Assembly: GCA_963675135.1 (NCBI GenBank)
Contig: OY776131.1
Span: forward strand, 33,379,381 to 33,443,380
From: Galeopsis tetrahit
Lineage: Eukaryota > Streptophyta > Magnoliopsida > Lamiales > Lamiaceae
Length of the DNA: 64,000 nt
Direction of reading: 5' to 3'
The position numbers and the translations under genes were made by a program. The notes under the pieces are model-generated. The model was not told the origin of the DNA. It worked only from the letters and a program-made list of their open reading frames with translations, and searched no databases. Every line of letters starts with the position of its first letter. Within the stretch, counting starts at the first letter, position 1. Positions 10,176-22,589 of this stretch are shown here, in pieces.

Positions 10176-11179
10176 ATTTTAGCTATTTTTCTGAACGTCG
10201 GACATTAAAATTTAAATAGCATAAATTTAGGTTATTTTTTGGTCGGATATTTCCTATTCCGAACTGAGAATCATGCGCTGCTTATGTATAGGATGTAAAT
10301 GAGATGAGTCGAGTTGAGTATTACTAATCTCGAACTTGACTAAACTCGATTGCTATACTCGAAGCTCGAAACTCACCCCTCAAATTAGGTTGAGCCTAAA
10401 TTTTTTTAAGCTCGAATCTCAATTAATTATAGAAATCTGTATACACTTTTCTAATTTCTTTTGCTATTTATCATGTAAAATTAATTCTTATAAACTATGG
10501 TATGATTCTTCATATAAATATATGATTAAATGTCTCATCCATTTTTTTTGTCAAGTTTTGATATTATTTGATATGATGATCTAAAATTCTTGCACTAAAA
10601 AAAATAAAATAAAAAATCTTGCACTAAAATGTTATAAATTAGCATGCATTAAATACAACATACACTTTTTCACTAATATAAAATATATTCACTTTTCAAT
10701 AAAAAACTTGTGCACTTTTAAGTAAAACTACATATATTTTTTATTAAGTATACTAGCACCTTTAATGTTAATGAGGACCCACAAGATTTTAATCGAATCG
10801 GACACCACTCTTGAAATTTTAATTGGTTAACTCTATACACTCGATCGAGTGCCACGTGGAATTGCCTACTCATAATAATTCCGATTTTTTCAGCCGCTTT
10901 ATTTTCCACTTTCAAAACTAATTTTATTATAAAACTAATTTCAAAATTAATTTTTCGCCTATCCACTTTTTTATTACTAATTTTATTTTCTCTATCAAAA
11001 CTCATTTCAAATTACTAGCTAAAGGCCATCAGACACCAATGACCTAATAAGCCACCGAAAAATAAAATAAGAAAATAACTCATTAAATAAATAATTTTAT
11101 TAATTATATATAATAAAATAATAAATAATTCACAAAAAAAATATTAAGTTTCATTATTCAATTTTTTAAGTAAAATTGT
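10176..11179. other. AT-rich spacer, no gene seen
   Basis: I see no coding or structural signal I can support. The short open frames at 10336-10584 and 10718-11005 are low-complexity and without recognisable domains. Confidence 0.6.
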
Positions 11180-11758
11180 GTTAAATTTTAAAGAATTTTT
11201 TTATTCAGTAAAAAGTGTAACACAATATTACTAAAATATGTAAGTCGATATAACGTAAAAGTACAACACAATATTTACTAATAATATAAGTCAATATAAC
11301 TAAAAAGTGAAACACAATATTTTTGAAACGTGCAAGTCAGTATAACTGAAAAGTGCAACACAATATTTTATAAAAGTGCAAGTAAGTATAACTAAAAAAA
11401 TGCAAAATATTAATGAAGAGTGTAAGTCATTATAACTGAAAAGTGTAAGAGTCTATAACTGAAAAGTGCAACAAATTTTTTTACTGAAAAGTGCAACACA
11501 ATATTATTAAAAAGTGCAAGTCAGTATCACAATTTTTAATGAAAAGTGTAAGTTATTAAATTGAAAAGTGCAACACAATATTACTAAAATGTGTAAGTCA
11601 CTATAAATAAAAATATTATTATACAGTTTAATAATTGAAAAGTGCAACATCATTTTACCAAAAAGTGTAAGTTATGAAAAAGTGCAAGTCAGTACAACTG
11701 AAAAGTGCAACATGAACTAGAGTGCACAACATGCACTCGAGTCCATAGCAGACCAACC
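11180..11758. repeat. Minisatellite of AAAAGTGCAACACAATATT-type units
   Basis: Degenerate units alternate between GAAAAGTGCAACACAATATT and AAAAGTGTAAGTCAGTATAAC, about 40 bp per pair, for over 500 bp. The array ends in AGTGCACAACATGCACTCGA and TCCATAGCAGACCAACC, the same end as the small element at 843-1000. Confidence 0.8.
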
Positions 11759-12479
11759 CATTTTAATTTGTCTAGATCAAATGGGTTATATACACTCGGA
11801 AATGAAATAGTGTTCATCGGTGGACACTATTTTTTATGTCAACCGCTTACATGACATTGTTATATCAATAAAATCTTTTTTTATATATACTTTAATTTTA
11901 TCTCTATTAATATTTAAATTACATCTCCTGTGTAAACATGAATAAAATCTGTTCATTCTACAAATACAGAAAATACTTTATTTTGCCGGTTAATGTTTTA
12001 TTTTGTAAACGTATTAGAGGTGGTATGATTGCAATAGGTAATAATATAATAAAATTTGAAAGATAGTAGTTAGTCAAAAAAAAAAGAGTTAAATAGCTTT
12101 CTCAGGTATATTTTCAGTTTTTTTTTTTTAATTCAATTTAGCTCCCAAAATAGTTTATTCCGTTACTTGACTAATGGTGATCAAATGACGTTGTCACCAA
12201 AACTGATTAAAAAGTTAGTTCCACAACTATTTGTGATGACGAGTGAAAAATGGTGACTAAATTTGAAAAGAAGTGAAATTCAGTTACATTTTTTTTTTAA
12301 TATTTAAATGATTTCAAGGGAAAATTATGAAAAAATGCAATAAATATTCATAGTGTAAAACGTTATCTAATTTGTAAAGAAAATGAAAGTTAAAATGACA
12401 CATATTAAGAATAAAAGTATTTAATACAATATCATTCACTTTTACACATTGATTTGATATAAATTAAATCTCACTACAA
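11759..12479. other. AT-rich spacer, no gene seen
   Basis: No supported feature. It separates the minisatellite from the start of homology to block B1. Confidence 0.6.
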
Positions 12480-14176
12480 ATTATTATTCATCAAGATTTT
12501 AAATTTTAGATTTAAAAATCAATTTTAAAAAATCACTTAAAACCCTAAGTAAATATCACATTAGGGCATCTTTACTTTTACCTTTAACTCTGACTCTAGT
12601 TTGGTTTTGGAATTCAGATTTTAAAAATTCAATACATTCAAACCAATAAATACGTAAAATTATGTACAAGTAAACTCTATAAATAAGTATAAACTCTATA
12701 TAAATACTTATAAATTCTACTTTATGCAAGTTAAATATCAAAGAAACACGTATTATTACAAGCATTGAAATTTAAAATTCACTAGATAAAGGTCAGAGTA
12801 TATATACATAACATTAATATTGATAGGGGACTCGACTTATATAATTCAAAACACGAATAAAAGAGAATGACATAACTTAGAGTAAGACGTGACATATTTC
12901 TACAATTCAACTTTGTTCAATATTGATCGGCTCAAAACACGTTAGTGCTAGGTCCGTTTAAACAAATCTAAATTGATTCCGACCCAATTCAAGCTCATAT
13001 GGAATAAACAATTATAAGTGGCTCAGACCCAAAATAATGGGTCCATTACTGACCTAAACCAAATTGAGCCATAACCAACCATAAATGCGCCAAGTTACTG
13101 TAATACCCCATGTATGGAAAACGTATAACGGTATAAATTCATTATAACTCTTTCTCACTTTTAACAATTATTATTTACTTCTCCACATATTATACCACAC
13201 ATATGAGCTCTTTCTAATTTAGGCATTAGCGTCCTTGCTGAGGACCCTCTCATGGTGTAGTTTTTACAGATCTAACTAAATGAGTTCGGATAGAAATAAG
13301 TAGAGAAGACGAGATTCGAGTGCATATTATTTTTGCCCACATCATTTATAGTATATATATATATGTGACCGTTTTGATCTTTTGTGAATATACATATTTG
13401 TGCATATATCAACTCACAATTACAAAATCTTCACTTTCATTTTTCATGTTGAATGAACATATCTTCAAATACTTGGAAATTGGAATACATATGAAACAAA
13501 GGAATTGGATCCATGTCCGTCATGTGAAGGAGGAGAATCGTACAGGTGTGTGAAATCTAACAGTCCTCCTCTTACACATGACAGTCATGTAATCCAATTT
13601 CTAAAATAAATTGTCAGTTTCAATTTCCATATTTATTTTGAATTTAACTACAGAATAGGAAATCAGAAAAATCTCCTAGAAGGCTACAAACCTTTAATTC
13701 ACCAAAGAGCTGATATTCCCACTATTAAGCTTAATCCCCAAATATCCAAACTATTAAACCTTTTACTGATAAAATATTTTACTTAAAACTAATTGAAACA
13801 TTAATTCTGAGGAAGATAAACAAGTGGCTCACAAGTTTCAGAAAGCAAGTCAAAAGAGATAGCTGCTGTCTTACGTGTCATCAAGCCACTCATTTCATTA
13901 TCTCATTTCCAACGAGAGGCCAATACCCCTTCCCCCTCTTCAATCCACTACTCCACTGCCTCACTATAATACTCTACACCTTAACTAAATCACACATCAC
14001 ACACCGTTGATGTTTCAATCACTACGATAAAACTTGATCAATGTCCCATAGCTTAACACTTTGAATAACCCATGCCACACCCGATCACAACTATAAATAC
14101 TCTCACAAGTTATAAGAAACGCGCTCAATAACAAAACCACACACACTCACACTGTAGAGGCTGAAATTTTGGTTCA
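12480..14176 (+). promoter_or_regulatory. Upstream region of the hydroxypyruvate reductase gene (block B2)
   Basis: This is collinear with 5345-7205. The proximal part has a TATA box (TATAAATA, 14092-14099), a CCAAT motif within GAGGCCAATACC (about 13916), and an ACGT core in CTTACGTGTCATC (about 13870), a class of motif common in light-responsive promoters. No expression data are available, so light control is inferred from the gene's photorespiratory role and these motifs. The small frame at 13320-13553 is not conserved in the other copy and is not called. Confidence 0.6.
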
Positions 14177-16816
14177 ATGGCGAAACCATTGCAAGTTGAA
14201 GTTTATAATCCTAATGGAAAATACAGAGTTGTTAGCACCAAGTCTATGCCTGGAACCCGATGGATTAATCTCTTGGTTCAACAAGATTGTCGTCTCGAAG
14301 TAATTTTCTTTTTACTCATCATTTTAACAATTTCCTCTTTCTCCACTTGTGATTAGGGCAGTAAATGAGTTGATTCGAGTCAAATTCAGTTGTTTATGTT
14401 TGATTCAAATGTTATCAAGCTCAAACAGCTTTTATAGAACGATCATGAATGGAGTATTGAAAATTTTGGTTTGATTTTGAGCGCTGCTTCTGATTGATTT
14501 TTGCATTGATCGTTGTTTTCTCTTGAATTTCCGTTTCACAGATATGCACAGAGAAGAAAACCATATTGTCTGTTGAAGACATAATTTCCTTGATTGGTAA
14601 CAAGTGTAATGGGGTCATTGGACAGGTAAAGTTCTCTCGCAGTTTTTTTAACCTGTTTTTGATTTGGATTTAGAGATTTGTTAATTGTGCTTGATTTCAT
14701 GTTTGTTTTGTTTTAGCTGACTGAGGATTGGGGGGAGACTTTGTTTTCTGCATTGAGCAGAGCAGGAGGAACAGCGTTCAGTAACATGGCTGTTGGGTAC
14801 AACAATGTTGATGTCAATGCTGCCACAAAATATGGCGTTGCTGTTGGAAACACGCCTGTGAGATTATTTATCTGTCATAATAATTCATATGCTCGAACGA
14901 AATTATTAATTAGAAATTAATAAATATTAGGTTGTGTTTGGATGGAGAGATTTGATTTGAGGATGTATTTTAAATGGAAGGTTTTAAAAATTGATGGATT
15001 TCAAATGACATGGTTTTAGGGAGGATTTATAATCCTCTCAATTTTAACTAAAAAAATATGCTAAGAATTTTAAATCCGTTCATTTATTTTTTAATCCAAA
15101 CAAGTGGAGTGGATTTGAATGGAGGATTTGAAATCCATTGATCAAATCCCTCCATCCAAACGGAGCCTTAAGGTTGAATTGTATGTCATATGATTGTTTA
15201 GTAGTGGCTTGTAAGTGATGTAGAGTTGGTTGGCTAATTAGTAGGCTATAATGGTTTGATTAGGGAGTGCTTACCGAGACTACGGCTGAGTTAGCAGCAT
15301 CACTTTCATTAGCAGCAGCTAGAAGAATTGTTGAAGCAGATGAGTTCATGAGGGCTGGCTTATATGATGGGTGGCTTCCTCATCTGTACGTATTGCTCTC
15401 TCTCTCTGTTCAAAAAACGATGTTACTAGGCCAATGCAACAGCATGATTTCATTGTGTTCGATTTCAGTTTTGTAGGGAACTTGCTCAAGGGTCAAACTG
15501 TGGGTGTGATTGGAGCAGGTCGCATTGGATCAGCTTATGCTAGAATGATGGTAATGTTTCAGATTGTTTCTTATGTGCTTTTAAACAAGGAATCAAATTC
15601 TTTGCCTAAATGTTTGAACTGTGAGTCTGATGGGAGTTTTTAAATAGGTTGAAGGGTTCAAAATGAACTTAATCTACTTTGATCTTTATCAATCCACACG
15701 TCTTGAGAAGTTTGTCACAGGCATGTATTGCTCACTCCACAAGTTTAACCACTCCTCTAGTCCTAGCTAATGTATAAAATCCTTATTTATATCTTGACAT
15801 TGCAGCTTATGGCGAGTTCTTGAAAGCCAATGGTGAACAGCCTGTCACGTGGAAAAGGGCATCAAGTATGGACGAGGTGCTTGGAGTGGCTGATCTGGTA
15901 GTCTTTCGTATATTAAGTTTTGTTCCAGAAAGAATTGTTGTATGACTTCAATTAATTGTGCATTCTGTTCAATGCATTGTAGATAAGTCTTCATCCTGTG
16001 CTGGACAAAACGACGTATCATCTTGTGAACAAAGAAAGGCTTTCCAAGATGAAGAAGGTAATAAGTTTGTAAGAATGTTTGAAGTATAGACTGTATAAAT
16101 ATATAATCTGACTCGTATGAATCATCAACGGTTCAGGAAGCCATACTGATAAATTGCAGCAGGGGACCGGTTATTGACGAGGTAGCTCTAGTTGAGCATT
16201 TGAAAGCAAATCCTATGTTTCGAGTTGGTCTTGATGTCTTTGAGGTGCGTAACTACAAATATTTCCGTTTCCTTTTCCATGTAAATACATAATAATCACA
16301 TACAAGAATTCTATTAGGACGAGCCATATATGAAACCTGGGCTTGCAGAAATGAAGAATGCTGTAGTTGTGCCTCACATAGCCTCTGCTTCAAAGGTAAC
16401 TCTCCCCTCACTTGCACATTACACTCTTTCGTAATCCAATTCTTATTTATCAACATTGCATGTGCAGTGGACTCGTGAAGGAATGGCAACGTTGGCTGCT
16501 CTCAATGTCCTGGTATGAATCAAGTCTTCACTTTTCAAGAATCCAACATTAATTTTCACTATCTAAATATATGTCTTCCTGTTTTTCTTTACAGGGAAAA
16601 ATTAAAGAATACCCCGTTTGGAGCGATCCAAACCGGGTCGACCCGTTCCTGGATGAGAACTCTCAACCACCTGCTGCATCCCCCAGCATTGTCAATTCAA
16701 AAGCTTTAGGTAACTCTATTTTCAGTTAATGTGAATTTCTTACCATGACTAATTGTGTACGTAGTTTGAGTCTTGGTAACTTAATTGTGGCAGGCTTACC
16801 CGTCTCCAAGATATGA
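14177..16816 (+). CDS. HPR1: NADH-dependent hydroxypyruvate reductase, peroxisomal (photorespiration)
   Basis: Thirteen exons join to 386 codons: 14177-14299, 14542-14625, 14717-14857, 15264-15385, 15469-15550, 15648-15720, 15806-15897, 15983-16057, 16137-16244, 16318-16395, 16468-16512, 16595-16709, 16794-16816. Exon phases are consistent throughout and the length equals the Arabidopsis enzyme. The family reduces hydroxypyruvate to glycerate with NADH in leaf peroxisomes. Visible motifs are the NAD-binding GXGXXG (VIGAGRIGSA), the catalytic Arg in NCSRGPVIDE, Glu in FEDEPYMKPG and His in VPHIASASK, all typical of D-2-hydroxyacid dehydrogenases. The C-terminus is SKI, a variant of the canonical peroxisomal signal SKL. 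Intron 6 begins with GC, not GT (GTCACAG then GCATGT). Intron 3 holds a Tourist-like MITE. Retention of the last intron would end the protein with GNSIFS at 16729 and remove the targeting signal. Confidence 0.95.
14930..15167. mobile_element. PIF/Harbinger (Tourist-like) MITE in HPR1 intron 3
   Basis: The left end GGTTGTGTTTGGATGGAGAG and the right end CCCTCCATCCAAACGGAGCC are inverted. TTA duplications lie at 14927-14929 and 15168-15170. The element is 238 bp and non-coding. It lengthens intron 3 to about 400 bp without touching the splice sites. Confidence 0.85.
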
Positions 16817-17290
16817 GCAGTGACTGAGGCCTTTTGTTTTTTGATGCTTTCAAATATTTTTATTGTAAGGTAAGGGACAGTATGTGTATCTTAAATTTTT
16901 GAGGCATCAATTCTGGACATTGTAAATCCTTCTCATAATCTTATTATATAAACTGGCTTTTACCTTGTTATTTCCTTTGAAAAAAATATAATACGCCAGA
17001 TACAAATCAAATATCAATATATTTCAAATTAAAGAATAAAATAAACCAACTTTATGTGCTAAATTTTCTGTTTCTATCAAACAATTAAATCAGTTGCCTG
17101 AATTATGGATCTCACTGGAATCAACCTTGTTGACAGTAATAGAAATCTACCTGGATTTTTCAGTAACGTTTTGTTTTCCTTCAAAAATAATTTTTTATCA
17201 CTTTTTTACTAAACTAAGAAACATATGCGTAAGTTACTTACTACACATATTGTATTAATAAAATAGAATAAAAGAGTGAATGAACCTTTC

Positions 17291-17331
<41 letters not shown>

Positions 17332-18610
17332 AAGCAATGCCAACGATGCCAACAATAACCTTGTCGAGGTATAGAAGGGATAGGAAAATGATCGGACTCA
17401 GACATCTCAGATTCAAGTGAGAAGTTGTAATGTTGACCACACTAGAGTAGATACAAGGGAACCCATGCCCTATTATATAATACTCTTCGGCTATTATTTT
17501 CGTCAATTGATCATGATTGTTAAAGTTGGGAAGAAATTAAATCATGCTGAGAAGGAAGGAGAGATTGAGAGAATGGGGTTGCCCAGTTACTGGGATTTAG
17601 ATAGATAGTCAAAGATGGACTCCAAATAGATCAAAGTCACAAGAATGGACCGACTTAGAGTTAGATAGTTGGGCCAAGAAACCTTAAACCCCAAAGTGAG
17701 GCTAATCAAAAGTTCCAACATTTTCCCACCTATTTGGTCCATTTCATGGCAACATGATCATCTCACTTATATCTGAATCTCATGATTTACGTTCATCATC
17801 TATTAAACCTTTACAAGCAATAAACACGTTAGTAGTACAAACTCCGTCAGACCTACATAGTTAAAAACACTTTAAACACATAATATATACTTAAAAAAAA
17901 AAACTATAAAATGTGCTTAAAAAAAAAATTCATATCCCAGGCCAAAAAAAAATGCTATGCTATCAATCAATGAAATCAAAATTAAAAAATTCCATGTATG
18001 TTGTCATCATGATTAATCTTTTCAATATCAATTTTTATTAAGCCAATAATATCATTTTCAATGATATTACAAATGAAGTGAGATCTAACATCAATATGCT
18101 ACACCTATCATGAAAAACATAATTTTTTAAAATAATTGAATAGCAAATCGACTATTGAAAAATACAACAAAATTTTCCTTTAAATTAACCAATTTCAGTG
18201 ACAAGTCATTTTAGCCAAATAGTCTATTTGACAACTTCAATGATAACAATATACTCAAACTCAATTATGGTGAACTGAGCAACAACATATGCAATGTAAC
18301 TAAGATTTTCAACTAATATAAGAATCATATAAGGTAAAAATATAAGAAGTATTCCCTCTACCTCATTATTAATTGAACATTATTATATGCACAAGTTTTA
18401 ATGTAAAAATTATTTATTAGTATTAAAAGTGATAAAGTTACTTTTTTGAATGGATATTATGAGTATTTCTACTTTATTGAAGATATAATGTTTTGTTTAT
18501 GTGTAAAAAGTAATGACATGTGATATAAATAAGAGATGTTTGAATGAAAATTTTAAAGGAGTAAAGAGTAGTTATCACATGTTCAAATAGTAATAGGACA
18601 ATAAAATGTA
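16817..18610. other. HPR1 3' flank and AT-rich spacer with a GA microsatellite
   Basis: A likely 3' UTR follows the stop. A (GA)n microsatellite is at about 17294-17322. No gene is supported; open frames at 17255-17608 are produced by the microsatellite and low-complexity DNA. Confidence 0.6.
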
Positions 18611-18891
18611 CTCCCTCCGTCCCATAATAATTTTCATAGGTAGATGTGCACATATATTAAGAAAGTGTAATAATGAGTGGAGTTTTGAGGGGTAATTTTG
18701 TAAACCTTTATGTATAAAGTAAATAAATGAGTTGATTTTTGTGTGTGTGCAGAAAAAGTAATGTCATTTTTGTAAAATTGAGGATATTGTGAGGGTGGAG
18801 ATTATAAAAGGTTTTTCATTTTAAGGGTATGAAAGTTATTGTGGGATGTCCTAAAAAGGAAAGTGTGAAAGTTATTGTGGGACGGAGTGAG
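18611..18891. mobile_element. Stowaway MITE (Tc1/mariner type)
   Basis: The ends CTCCCTCCGTCCCATAATAA and TTATTGTGGGACGGAGTGAG are inverted and flanked by TA at 18609-18610 and 18892-18893. The element is 281 bp, non-coding and typical of Stowaway in end sequence and TA duplication. Confidence 0.9.
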
Positions 18892-19089
18892 TATGATTTA
18901 TAAAACAAAAAGAAAATTAGAAACCATAAGCTCACAGACCGAGCCAGAGGCAGGAGTGCCATTAAAACCTTGTCTAGGAAAAACCCTTCTTAGGGACAAA
19001 ATTCGAGGTCAAGAAAAAATGTTCACTCCTCTAAACATCAATATCTAAAGTAAACAACAACAAAAAAAAAAGTTGTAAGCAAATTACAA

Positions 19090-20640
19090 ATGTTCCAAGA
19101 TAACATCATCATTCGATGTCATCCAACATATCCGACCAACGTTTGTGAAAGACCACACTCATGAACTCTAAAGAGACAAATTCGGTTGAAACAAAACTGC
19201 TTGAACCAACGACAAAGAGTTTGTTGGTTGTTTCTCTAAGTGATCCATACTCCTGTTTACACCTTCCCCTGATGGGAGATCGAAGGGGAGCATAATGCTC
19301 AACAATGTGATCCGGTGTGTCCTCAGCTAATGCCTCAAACGTGTTACTCAATGGAATAGATATGTCAATAACCAACGCTGACTTGAGATCATCAATATCG
19401 TTTTCATCTATATCCCCCAAACTCGAGTCTTGCATTCCTATAGAGTGAAGGTGGGGTGAAGAAGAGGCCGCAACAATGGTTGATTTGGGGTCGACCACGA
19501 GGGGCGTATTAGAATGTGGGTTCCGAAGGTCCCGTATGCCTAGACGGTGACGTCGAGCACGGGGTTATTTCCGCCATTCTAGGGCCTGTAGCCTGAGCAG
19601 CCTGCACTTGGGTCTCGGGGACCTAACGACCCTCGTATCTCTAACAACCCTGTCCCTCATGCCCTGGCGATCCTGTCTTCCGGGACCTGACAAGTGACAA
19701 CCCTCCTTCCTTACCGGGTCTTAGTGACCCATAGAGCTCATGCAAAGGGCCAGAGAATGACCAATAATATGGCAGTGTGTATAGAACTCAAGAAGTCTCT
19801 CATAGAAAACTAAAGCAAATGAGCAATGGCCATCTTGTTAAAACATGATCCGATCCTATAAGGCGTGCTATAAATCAATCTCAACCAGGAGATGGGCATA
19901 GTGGCCCATAGTTTCCTTCAGTGTTTGGTCGTGTATCTTAATCAGAGTGCCCACAACGGATGCCAAGGCCTATATCATGGTTGGGTCCCATTACTCCATA
20001 GGTAGATCAGTGAATTTGACCCAGACTTGAACCGTGCTAGAGCGAATGTTGGACGAATTGAAGTTTGGCATCCACCTCTAGAGGTGTATGACCACCGGGT
20101 TCAGCTGCCAAGAACGACAGTTGAAAATACGGTCTCTGTCAACCTCGGACCTAATATGAATGGTGAAATATATCTTGTTCATGGAGACCACACTGAAATC
20201 AAATGACAAACCCCAAAGTCTGCCAAGTGTAGAATGAAGATTTAATAATGACTTGACCAATAATAGAGTGGGCATAGCAGCAACCCCCTCTGGTAGACCG
20301 ATTCATCAATATTAACCACAAAGAAGTCCCTACTATAGACATGTTTCATGGACTCGGGAAAATCCGATCTGGTAGGGGGAGCAGAAGAATCAGTGACCGA
20401 GGCAAAAGTAGGCATATGGTGTATTGGGACCTGTGGAGTGTGGAAGGCAGCAGTAATATGTTCGGATACAGAAGGGAATTTAGTAAGTGAATTAAGTGAC
20501 GTACCCTGCCTCGAAACGTGGAATCGAAGGTTTTAGTTCTCGGCATATTGGAATCGAGAATTAGCGGTTCGTCGGTCTGAACCGTTTGGGTAAGTCTATC
20601 GTGGAGTCCCTCCACCGATGTAAAGTACTCTGTCAAAACG
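19090..20640 (-). pseudogene. DUF4283/zinc-knuckle protein remnant (LINE ORF1-type)
   Basis: On the minus strand, about 19880-20040 encodes VWVKFTDLPME, WDPTMI and ALASVVGTLIKIHDQTLKET, the signature of the DUF4283 domain carried by plant non-LTR elements and related genes. Downstream (19742-19800) is a zinc knuckle FYTHCHIIGHSLALC, where the first Cys of the usual CX2CX4HX4C has become Tyr. A variable C-terminal region reaches 19109. Several in-frame stops (for example between PME and WDP) break the frame. No reverse transcriptase follows on the left, so this is a 5' fragment or a captured piece. Confidence 0.7.
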
Positions 20641-21690
20641 ACTTACAAAATTCTGGAGGAAGCAGCGCCAATGGTGGTAGAACAGGTGGATGGAGCTCAC
20701 AAGGTCTGCTAGTTCAGGTATTACTCATTTCATCAGAAGAACCTTTGGGCTATGATTTAACATTGTTGTAACCGGTACATTTGAAAACATGGGAACAATA
20801 TCATTTTTACTAGAGTTAGATTGGACTGTGATGGAGTTGTGTTCAAAATCTGTGTTTCGTCTTTTCTTTGGGCTATTGTATTAAGGAAGGAGCATTTTGG
20901 ATTTACTCTTTTTCAGACTAGATGAGAGAACCATAATACGCTTGGTGATTTTTCTTAGTATATCATATATGTCGATTCTTGTAGGAAATTGTAGTGGTGC
21001 CCATTGTAATACATCTCTTGTACTTTTAACTAGGTACTTCTGGTGCAACAATCTTGTTTTATTTTTCTTAATGCTATTTTGCTTCTTTTCCAAAAAAATT
21101 AAAAAAAATAGAGAATGTTAATCGGGTTAGAAGCAACTTTAAAATTATGCGTTTAATTATTAGCTCCTTATGAGTTTAATTATTAGGAAGGACAATCCTA
21201 TACACTCATTTTCAAACAAAGGAAACAAATTAAAACATTTCTATTAAGGTCAAATTGATGTATTAATACCCAATTATACCCTTGGTCTTAAAAATTGATA
21301 TTAATTGATTAATAGAATAAATTTGAATTTGAAATTCCATTTTCCACTCATTTGTTATTCAAATTGAAATTAAATTCTCATTCCCCTTATAAACTACAAA
21401 TTACTCAATCACTACCAAATTTTCCCTAATTGTTTAATTACCTTTCGTATCCCAATTTGCAATTGATTTTTCATTGCTTTTCAAAAATAAGAAATTTTTT
21501 GCAGAACCATTTCAGTTCGGTCTTTCGTTTTTTTCCAGAATTCAAGATTTCATTATTCTCATTCATCGTTTTCTTGCATATGACATATTTTAATCCATAT
21601 CTTTCTTATACAAGCCTGCATATTAGGGTTTACTAATCGATTGTTCCATATATTTTCGCGGATCAAATCACAATCGAAAAATGGAATATT
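20641..21690. other. Spacer, no gene seen
   Basis: No domain is recognised. Overlapping short frames on both strands at 20881-21121 and 21430-21636 are AT-rich and without homology that I recognise. Confidence 0.55.
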
Positions 21691-21699
21691 CTGTGATTA

Positions 21700-21930
21700 T
21701 GAAGTTTCAATATGAGGAAAAAATGAAGTTATTTCCAGTTCAACAATCGACAACAATTCTTCAATTCTGCAGAACCCACCCAGAAGACCTAAGCAGAAGA
21801 GGATGACGTCATATGGAGAATTTCGCAAAGTATAACCTACCAGTTGTAAGAGGTGTGGTAAAAAGGGCAGGCATGATTCCTTGACATGTTCATGTGTTTT
21901 TGGAACTGATAAAACTAATGTTGTCTAGTA
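21700..21930 (+). pseudogene. Possible MULE-type zinc-knuckle exon fragment
   Basis: The reading NPPRRPKQKRMTSYGEFRKV, a stop, then CKRCGKKGRHDSLTC resembles the basic linker and zinc knuckle at the C-terminus of MuDR-like transposases (usual pattern CX2CX4HX4C). Here the spacing is CX2CX5HX4C and an in-frame stop precedes it. No transposase core was found nearby, so the assignment is tentative. Confidence 0.3.
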
Positions 21931-22589
21931 GAATGTTTTTCACTTTTTTTATTGTTGCTTATTCATTTTGAAATTTATTGATTTAGATATGGATTTTTGG
22001 TTTCTGTACCAAGCCACTATCTAGGTGGTAATAATATGTTATGCGGTGATTACGAAGCAGTAGAATTGTTTGAATCGCTATTCAATATTATTATATTTTC
22101 CAGTTCTATTGGTTTGGCATAATTTTTTTTTTATTCATTTGTATTCTTATTATATATTTGAGGTGTTTATCTTATAGTATTGTTCATCTGTAATATTTTT
22201 TATCATTTTTTTTTTGGTTTCGTATTATATACACTTATCCCCCTTCAATCAAAACCAAGACAATCATTATATTATTTTACTAATATACATTTACGGATGT
22301 AACTTTGTTTCCCACATCTAATTAATCCTATGCACATATGCAATCAATTAATATTATTTTCGCATTTATTCTGACGCAAAATGCGCATATGCAGAATATT
22401 ATCTACTTCCAATGAAATGGTATCCATGTTATAATAACATTTTAACAAATATTAACAATTATATGTAATATATTATATGCTTTCAATGATATCCATAATT
22501 TAATTCAAATATTTACTTTTCTTATATATTACATTATATATTTTTATATTTTGAATTTAACCTCTTATTTTTTTTTAATAATTAACATC

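Noticed and set aside
15267..15643. Two separate small ORFs in the HPR1 region
   Set aside because: They are read-throughs of HPR1 exons 4 and 5 into introns, already included in the gene model.
17255..17506. 83-codon minus-strand frame with SLSLSLSL
   Set aside because: Produced by the GA microsatellite.
20346..20771. ORFs on both strands near 20.3-20.8 kb as host genes
   Set aside because: The minus-strand frame continues into the DUF4283 remnant; the plus-strand frames are its shadows.
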